Position numbers and translations under genes: made by a program. From the NCBI GenBank assembly GCA_030019415.1, contig JASEEX010000008.1:1-57026 (forward strand): DNA of 57,026 bases. The letters are read 5' to 3'. This DNA is from Thermodesulfovibrionales bacterium. Lineage in GTDB: Bacteria > Nitrospirota > Thermodesulfovibrionia > Thermodesulfovibrionales > SM23-35. The notes under the pieces are model-generated. The model was given only the letters and a program-made list of their open reading frames with translations, was not told where the DNA came from and made no database searches. Below, in pieces: positions 52,254 through 57,026 of the stretch (positions are counted from its first letter, which is position 1; each line of letters begins with the position of its first letter).

Positions 52254-52816
52254 TTCTCAACTTTTCTCTTTAATTCCAAAAGCTCTGATACTGTATTATT
52301 TTCAGGTCTTGTTGCCTTCCTTTCCAGATAAAGCCAGTCTAATTCTTTTGTATACCTTCTAACAAGAAGCTCTGCCATCTCGCAGTCTATCTCTGATTTC
52401 CAGTATTTGCACGCGTTCAGGCGGTCTATTATCAAGTCTTCTATTCCGATAATCCTGCATTGAAGGCCCTCGCCAAATTCAACGATTTCGATGGGCGCCT
52501 CTTCATCTGCCAAAACAGATGCTGGTGCCTCTACTGCTATCTTCAGGTCCTCATTAATCCAGTATCTGCCTCTCTTATTAAATCCTATGCTTTTTAAGAC
52601 ATCGTCAAGGGCCTCTCTATCTGCATAAGCCAGATCTATATCTGCCGTAAAATAAACCTCCCTTGAGTAATAGGATAAAGCACACCCCCCTATAATTATG
52701 GGGCCATCTTTACCCTTTTCATTAAGCAGATTGGTAATCAATGCAACCATAAGAAGTTGCCTCTTTAAAGGAGATTCTGTATGTCTTATTTTCTCGACTA
52801 TTTCATTTGCATCCAT
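52250..52816 (-). CDS. Nucleotidyltransferase-fold protein (DUF6036/AbiEii-like)
   Basis: 188 residues. The N-terminal half has a nucleotidyltransferase pattern, IIIGGCALSYYSREVYFTAD then IDLAYADREALDDVLKSIGF, with G-G and D-x-D in the expected spacing. VEAPASVLADEEAPIEIVEF and IGIEDLIIDRLNACKYWKSE follow, as in AbiEii-like or DUF6036 proteins. Many such proteins are one half of toxin-antitoxin pairs. It is followed by a coupled small basic protein. Confidence 0.65.
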   Translation of the reverse strand: MDANEIVEKIRHTESPLKRQLLMVALITNLLNEKGKDGPIIIGGCALSYYSREVYFTADIDLAYADREALDDVLKSIGFNKRGRYWINEDLKIAVEAPASVLADEEAPIEIVEFGEGLQCRIIGIEDLIIDRLNACKYWKSEIDCEMAELLVRRYTKELDWLYLERKATRPENNTVSELLELKRKVEK

Positions 52817-52940
52817 GAACTAAATAATAACAACTTCTCATCCCTACTACAAGTGAGTTCCTTGTCTTGGAATTAGAGAAAATCCCGCATCATTAAAAAT
52901 TTACAACCTTTGTGTCACTTTTGAGTTAAAATATAATTCT

Positions 52941-54665
52941 ATGAATTCCATATTCAACGAGCTTCTCGAGCTTACAAAAGAACCCAAGATAGCCTACTTC
53001 TCTATGGAGATAGGCATTCAGAATGACATCCCCACATACAGCGGTGGCCTCGGTGTGCTCGCAGGGGATACTATCAGGTCGGGGGCTGACCTTAAACTTC
53101 CGATGGTTGCTGTAACCCTTATTAGCAAAAAGGGATATTTCAGACAGGAGCTGGACGAGAGAGGAAGACAGACGGAGCACCCTGTCTCCTGGGATCCCTC
53201 TCAATATATGACACTCCTTCCCACCAGGATCTCTGTACAGATTGAAGGGAGGGATGTTGCGGTTCAGGCATGGCTACATAAAGTAAGAAGTCTGACAGGC
53301 GGGAGTGTACCAGTCTTCTTCCTTGATACAGATGTACAAGGGAATATGTTAGAGGACAGGGAGATTACCTCTTATCTCTATGGTGGTGACCAGACATACA
53401 GGCTGAAGCAGGAGATAGTCCTCGGGATTGGTGGGGTAAGGATGCTCCATGAGCTCGGCTTTGAGATAAAGAAATATCACATGAATGAGGGGCATTCAAG
53501 TCTGCTCACTGTTGAACTTCTTAATATGTATAAACGTCCAATAGAAGATGTCTGGGATGAAAGGCTGGTATGGGATGTAGATAGAGTAAAAGACCTCTGT
53601 GTATTCACAACTCATACACCTGTTGAGGCAGGGCATGATAAATTCCCTTACGAGCTAGTTAAAAGGATTGTGGGAGAACTGATACCTTTCTATGTCTTAA
53701 AGGAACTCGGTGGCCGTGATTACCTCAATATGACTCTTCTCGGACTGAATCTGAGCGAGTATATCAATGGGGTTGCAAAAAAACACATGGAGATTTCCCG
53801 AAATATGTTCCCTGGATATGAGATCAGTGCTATCACAAATGGTGTTCATTCATACACATGGACGTGTGATAGTTTTAAGAGGCTTTACGATAAATATCTC
53901 CCCGCATGGGCTAATGAACCAGAATTATTTGTGAGGGTTGGCCGGATACCCGATGAAGAGATCTGGAATGCCCATATGGAAGCGAAAAAAAATCTCTTCG
54001 ATTATATCAAGGCAGAAATAGGAATAGAGTTCGATCTCGAGACCTTTACCATAGGGTTTGCAAGGAGGGCGACAGCATATAAAAGGCCCGACCTCCTATT
54101 CAGCAATATTGAAAGGCTCGAGAGGATAGGGGCAGGGAAACTCCAGATTGTCTATGCTGGGAAGGCACATCCACAAGATGAGACAGGCAAAAGGCTGATA
54201 GAGAAGATATTCTCTTTCAAAGAAAGGCTAAAGGATAAGATTAAAATGGTTTATCTAAAAAATTATGACATGGAAATTGCCCTCAGGCTCATCTCCGGCG
54301 TTGATATCTGGCTTAATACCCCCTTGAGGCCGAGAGAGGCCTCTGGCACGAGTGGTATGAAGGCAGCACACAATGGTGTATTGAATTTCAGCGTCCTCGA
54401 CGGGTGGTGGATAGAAGGCTATATTGAGGGATTTACGGGTTGGTCTATTGGCCCGCCCCCTACTGAGACAGGACTTGTCGAAAACATGGATACAAGGGAT
54501 GCCGATGACCTCTACAATAAACTCGAATATATCATTATCCCCCTTTTTTACAATGACAGACATACATGGATAAGGATGATGCAGAACGCTATAGGTAAAA
54601 ACGCCTATTACTTCAATAGCCACAGGATGATGCGAAGGTACGTCCCAGAGGCATATATACGATAA
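52941..54665 (+). CDS. glgP: Alpha-glucan phosphorylase, short form
   Basis: 574 residues, the compact GlgP type. AYFSMEIGIQNDIPTYSGGL opens the catalytic domain; YHMNEGHSSLLTVELL, FTTHTPVEAGHDKFP, GFARRATAYKRPDL and the PLP lysine region REASGTSGMKAAHNGVLNFS are intact. Releases glucose-1-phosphate from glycogen. TTGTGT (52910-52915) and TATAAT (52932-52937) lie just before ATG 52941 with no ribosome binding site, so the mRNA would be leaderless or start a few codons downstream. Confidence 0.93.
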   Translation: MNSIFNELLELTKEPKIAYFSMEIGIQNDIPTYSGGLGVLAGDTIRSGADLKLPMVAVTLISKKGYFRQELDERGRQTEHPVSWDPSQYMTLLPTRISVQIEGRDVAVQAWLHKVRSLTGGSVPVFFLDTDVQGNMLEDREITSYLYGGDQTYRLKQEIVLGIGGVRMLHELGFEIKKYHMNEGHSSLLTVELLNMYKRPIEDVWDERLVWDVDRVKDLCVFTTHTPVEAGHDKFPYELVKRIVGELIPFYVLKELGGRDYLNMTLLGLNLSEYINGVAKKHMEISRNMFPGYEISAITNGVHSYTWTCDSFKRLYDKYLPAWANEPELFVRVGRIPDEEIWNAHMEAKKNLFDYIKAEIGIEFDLETFTIGFARRATAYKRPDLLFSNIERLERIGAGKLQIVYAGKAHPQDETGKRLIEKIFSFKERLKDKIKMVYLKNYDMEIALRLISGVDIWLNTPLRPREASGTSGMKAAHNGVLNFSVLDGWWIEGYIEGFTGWSIGPPPTETGLVENMDTRDADDLYNKLEYIIIPLFYNDRHTWIRMMQNAIGKNAYYFNSHRMMRRYVPEAYIR

Positions 54666-54775
54666 ATAACCAATTACCAAATTACAATAACCAAAAAACA
54701 CTTGAGTTTTGCGATTGGTAATTGGTTATTGGAACTTATTTGATGTTTGGTTATTGATTATTGGTGATTTGGTCA
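54666..54775. repeat. AATAACC / GGTTATT inverted heptad arrays
   Basis: Starts right at the glgP stop: AATAACC, AATTACC, AAATTAC, AATAACC on the left, TTGGTAATTGGTTATTGG and GTTTGGTTATTGATTATTGG on the right in inverted orientation. Same family as 46950-47107. Confidence 0.7.
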
Positions 54776-54798
54776 GGTAAAAATATTCTACTTTTGAA

Positions 54799-55695
54799 AT
54801 GAATAATATAAAGGAGATAGAGACAAATCTCGAGGTAACAGTGCGCTTTCTATCAGAAGAAATAGGGTCAAGGAGTTATAAGGATTTAGAGGAACTTGAG
54901 AGGTCCGCTGATTACATAGAAGAAAAAATGGTTTCCTCCGGGTGTGATGTAAAGAGACAGTCTTTCACATATATGGGAAACACCTATCACAATATCATTG
55001 GAGAAGTAAGCCCCGTTAGAAAAGATATTTCTAACGGGGTAAGAGGTGATAAGGAATCGGAAACCCTTATCATAGGCGCTCACTATGACACGGTCCCGGG
55101 CACACCAGGTGCTGATGATAATGCAAGCGGAATTGCAGGCTTGCTTGAACTCGCAAGGCTTGCTGCCCTGAAACCATCCCCAAGGACTGTTCGGTTTGTT
55201 GCCTTTACCCTCGAAGAGCCACCCTTATTCAAAACAAGACATATGGGTAGCTATATGTATGCAAAAAGCCTTAAGAAAGAGAAGGTAAAGGTTGAGGGTA
55301 TGATATCCCTCGAGATGATTGGCTATTTCTGTGAGAGAAAGGGATGCCAGTACTATCCCTTTCCTTTCTTCAAATTGTTTTATCCAGAAAAAGGTGACTT
55401 CATTGCCTTTGTAGGGAATATATCCTCGAGGGCATTCACAAAAAGGGTAAAAAATGCCTTTCAGAAAGCATCAACCTTGCCCGTAGAGTCCCTCAACACC
55501 GTATCCATTGTTCCTGGAGTTGACTTTTCTGATCACTCATCATTCTGGAGCTTTGGCTATCCGGCATTCATGATAACAGACACTGCATTCTATAGAAATC
55601 CTAATTATCATACTGCAGGGGATAGGGCTCATACACTCGATTATAAAACGATGGCACTACTAATCTATGGACTTAAATCCGCTCTTATTCCCTGA
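54799..55695 (+). CDS. M28-family zinc aminopeptidase
   Basis: 298 residues without a clear signal peptide. Metal-binding motifs: [20 protein letters not shown] (His, Asp), [16 protein letters not shown] (catalytic Glu pair), and [20 protein letters not shown] plus NYHTAGD. Matches the M28 Zn-peptidase family. Between IIGEVS and GDKESETLI the segment [11 protein letters not shown] is encoded by the 29-bp palindromic element plus its 4-bp duplication, an in-frame insertion of exactly 11 codons. Its 3' end overlaps that of the convergent murA by 11 nt. Confidence 0.88.
   Translation: MNNIKEIETNLEVTVRFLSEEIGSRSYKDLEELERSADYIEEKMVSSGCDVKRQSFTYMGNTYHNIIGEVSPVRKDISNGVRGDKESETLIIGAHYDTVPGTPGADDNASGIAGLLELARLAALKPSPRTVRFVAFTLEEPPLFKTRHMGSYMYAKSLKKEKVKVEGMISLEMIGYFCERKGCQYYPFPFFKLFYPEKGDFIAFVGNISSRAFTKRVKNAFQKASTLPVESLNTVSIVPGVDFSDHSSFWSFGYPAFMITDTAFYRNPNYHTAGDRAHTLDYKTMALLIYGLKSALIP
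55011..55039. mobile_element. CCCCGTTAGAAA palindromic element, 29-bp copy inside the M28 gene, TAAG duplication
   Basis: Same 12-bp arms and 5-nt centre as the copy at 28454. Flanked by TAAG at 55007-55010 and 55040-55043. Element plus duplication is 33 bp, so the frame is kept and a peptide of 11 residues is added near the start of the zinc domain. Confidence 0.85.
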
Positions 55696-56938
55696 CCCTC
55701 CTGACATCTGCGCCGAGCCCTGGGAGCTTCTCTTCCATCTTTTCATATCCCCTTTCGAGGTGGTAAATCCTGTGTATAGTCGTCTCTCCCTCTGCTGCGA
55801 GTGCCGCTACAATGAGAGATGCGCTCGCCCTTAAATCAGTCGCCATGAGAGGCGCACACCTTAGCCTTCTAATTCCTTTCACCGTAGCAGTACAGCCCTC
55901 TACCGTAATATCAGCTCCCATCCTCCTCAGTTCTGCAACATGCATAAATCTGTTCTCAAAGATCGTTTCTTTGATTATGCTTGTACCCTCAGCGATGCTC
56001 ATAAGGGCCATAAACTGTGCCTGCATGTCTGTTGGAAAACCAGGATAGGGCATTGTCTTTACATCAGCAGCCTTTGGTCTGGGGGGCCCGATTACCCGCA
56101 TCCCCTCTGATACATTCTCGAAAACAAGGCCAGCCTCTATAAGCTTTATTATTGGAGCATCGAGATGTTCCAGCCTGCAGCCTTTAATAATGATATCACC
56201 GGCAGTAATACCTGCGATCGTCATGAAGGTCCCTGCCTCGATCCTGTCAGGGATTATGGAGTAGTTCAGGGGCCTCAATTCATCCACTCCCTCTATCTCT
56301 ATTACGCTCTCTCCAGCGCCTTTTATTTTTGCTCCCATTGAGATGAGGGCATTTGCAAGATCTACTACCTCCGGCTCCTTTGCAGCATTCTCCAGCAAGG
56401 TTCTGCCCTTTGCTAAAGAAGCAGCCATCATGAGGTTTTCGGTACCTGTAACAGTTGGTATATCAAGATAGATTAACGCACCTTTAAGTCTTTTTGCCTT
56501 TGCAATGACATAACCTGATTCGAGTTCTATTTTTGCACCCATCTTTTCGAGGCCCATCAGGTGAAGGTTTATGGGCCTTGCACCGATAGCACATCCTCCC
56601 GGAAGGGAAACCTTTGCCTTTCCGAATCTCGCAAGCAATGGCCCGATTACAAGGACGGATGCACGCATTGTCCTCACAAGCTCATAGGGTGCCTCGAATA
56701 TACCAATCCTCTCTGTATTTATGACAGCTTTTTTATCTTCATAATGAAATTCTGCGCCGAGATATTCAAGAAGCTGACCAATAGTAAGGATGTCTCTCAG
56801 ATCAGGAACCCTGCTTACAGTGCCGAATCCGGATGAAAGGAGGGATGCTAAGATTATGGGAAGGGCTGCATTCTTTGCACCACTTATCTCGACATCGCCC
56901 TTAAGTCTTCTGCCACCGCGAATTATGAGTTTATCCAA
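55685..56938 (-). CDS. murA: UDP-N-acetylglucosamine 1-carboxyvinyltransferase
   Basis: 417 residues, full length. First committed step of peptidoglycan synthesis. Start [20 protein letters not shown] with the substrate lysine in [10 protein letters not shown]; catalytic cysteine (fosfomycin target) in [15 protein letters not shown]; later [19 protein letters not shown] and [19 protein letters not shown]. Upstream DNA to the window edge holds a direct repeat but no clear promoter. Confidence 0.97.
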   Translation of the reverse strand: MDKLIIRGGRRLKGDVEISGAKNAALPIILASLLSSGFGTVSRVPDLRDILTIGQLLEYLGAEFHYEDKKAVINTERIGIFEAPYELVRTMRASVLVIGPLLARFGKAKVSLPGGCAIGARPINLHLMGLEKMGAKIELESGYVIAKAKRLKGALIYLDIPTVTGTENLMMAASLAKGRTLLENAAKEPEVVDLANALISMGAKIKGAGESVIEIEGVDELRPLNYSIIPDRIEAGTFMTIAGITAGDIIIKGCRLEHLDAPIIKLIEAGLVFENVSEGMRVIGPPRPKAADVKTMPYPGFPTDMQAQFMALMSIAEGTSIIKETIFENRFMHVAELRRMGADITVEGCTATVKGIRRLRCAPLMATDLRASASLIVAALAAEGETTIHRIYHLERGYEKMEEKLPGLGADVRRVRE

Positions 56939-56983
56939 AGTTACACCCTTTAGTATCTATAAGATCGGCCTTTCAGTGTCACG

Positions 56984-57026
56984 TCCCAGGTAACCGATAC
57001 CACTTCATTCCCAGGTAACGGAGACC
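56984..57026. repeat. Direct repeat TCCCAGGTAACSGAKACC at the window edge
   Basis: TCCCAGGTAACCGATACC (56984-57001) and TCCCAGGTAACGGAGACC (57009-57026) differ at two positions and are spaced 25 bp start to start. More copies may lie outside the window. The GGTAACCGATACC core resembles the candidate operator at 23580-23593, one base shorter. Confidence 0.45.

Noticed and set aside
46950-54775. AATAACC/GGTTATT arrays as CRISPR repeats
   Set aside because: Units are 7 nt with no unique spacers and occur in inverted arrays; no cas genes are present.

Overview
The window looks like a chromosomal segment of an anaerobic Gram-negative bacterium with sulfate-reducer-type respiratory genes. A sixteen-haem Hmc-type transmembrane redox complex, ResB/CcsB (system II) cytochrome c maturation, archaeal-type split glutamate synthase genes, an NrpR-type nitrogen regulator and NuoEF/formate-dehydrogenase-like subunits point to Nitrospirota (Thermodesulfovibrionia-like) or a related Desulfobacterota lineage. 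That placement is inferred from gene content only.

Layout. 1-1320: end of a radical SAM/TPR gene and a small secreted protein. 1343-8796: one minus-strand operon, tmcD-hmcE-hmcF-hmcA-hmcD-hmcB-hmcC, with a near-consensus promoter at 8845-8872 and a hairpin terminator at 1285-1319; a MerR-type regulator lies upstream. 9700-10190: a repeat-rich gap. 10179-12696: hemB and glnA. 12799-15664: broken genes (GAF-domain regulator start, truncated hisF, pieces of a split glutamate synthase) around an intact hisH. 15873-23442: a tightly overlapping operon, FMN-type glutamate-synthase-like protein - ferredoxin - NuoE - NuoF - molybdopterin subunit - NrpR, whose promoter carries a palindrome between -35 and -10. 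23727-27413: a murein-recycling cluster (nagZ, ampG, nagA, anmK, murQ) in which at least three genes are truncated. 27531-33507: prmC, bioA, tRNA-Leu(CAG), moaC, AMMECR1, polyprenyl synthase, a truncated GAF protein. 33490-34659: methylase and MNT/HEPN toxin-antitoxin material. 34664-40295: ChaN-like protein, tyrS, and a three-gene cluster that matches bacterial ceramide synthesis. 40367-43520: htpX remnant, ccsB, resB. 43710-56938: degP, PIN/TRAM protein, ispD, ispF, rsmA, an MFS protein, pdxA, an exonuclease, a nucleotidyltransferase pair, glgP, an M28 peptidase and murA.

The most unusual feature is the density and variety of short mobile-looking repeats with no transposase in the window. 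(i) A palindrome with CCCCGTTAGAAA arms occurs three times, each flanked by a perfect 4-bp direct repeat (TTTA, CTTG, TAAG). (ii) A 15-bp palindrome, TCCGCCTSAGGCGGA, occurs three times, each with a perfect 4-bp direct repeat (CCTT, TGAC, CCGA). (iii) A roughly 220-bp inverted-repeat element occurs twice with perfect 9-bp direct repeats, and carries an inner stem that also occurs alone with compensatory base changes. (iv) Degenerate 7-nt tandem repeats of many different sequences sit between and inside genes. Several repeats lie inside open reading frames and add peptide loops.

Other points of interest: an apparent Fis-type helix-turn-helix inside the periplasmic loop of ResB, a candidate NrpR regulon, a Cys-Asp in place of Cys-His in the formate-dehydrogenase-like active site, and a series of abrupt gene truncations that could be real deletions or assembly joins.
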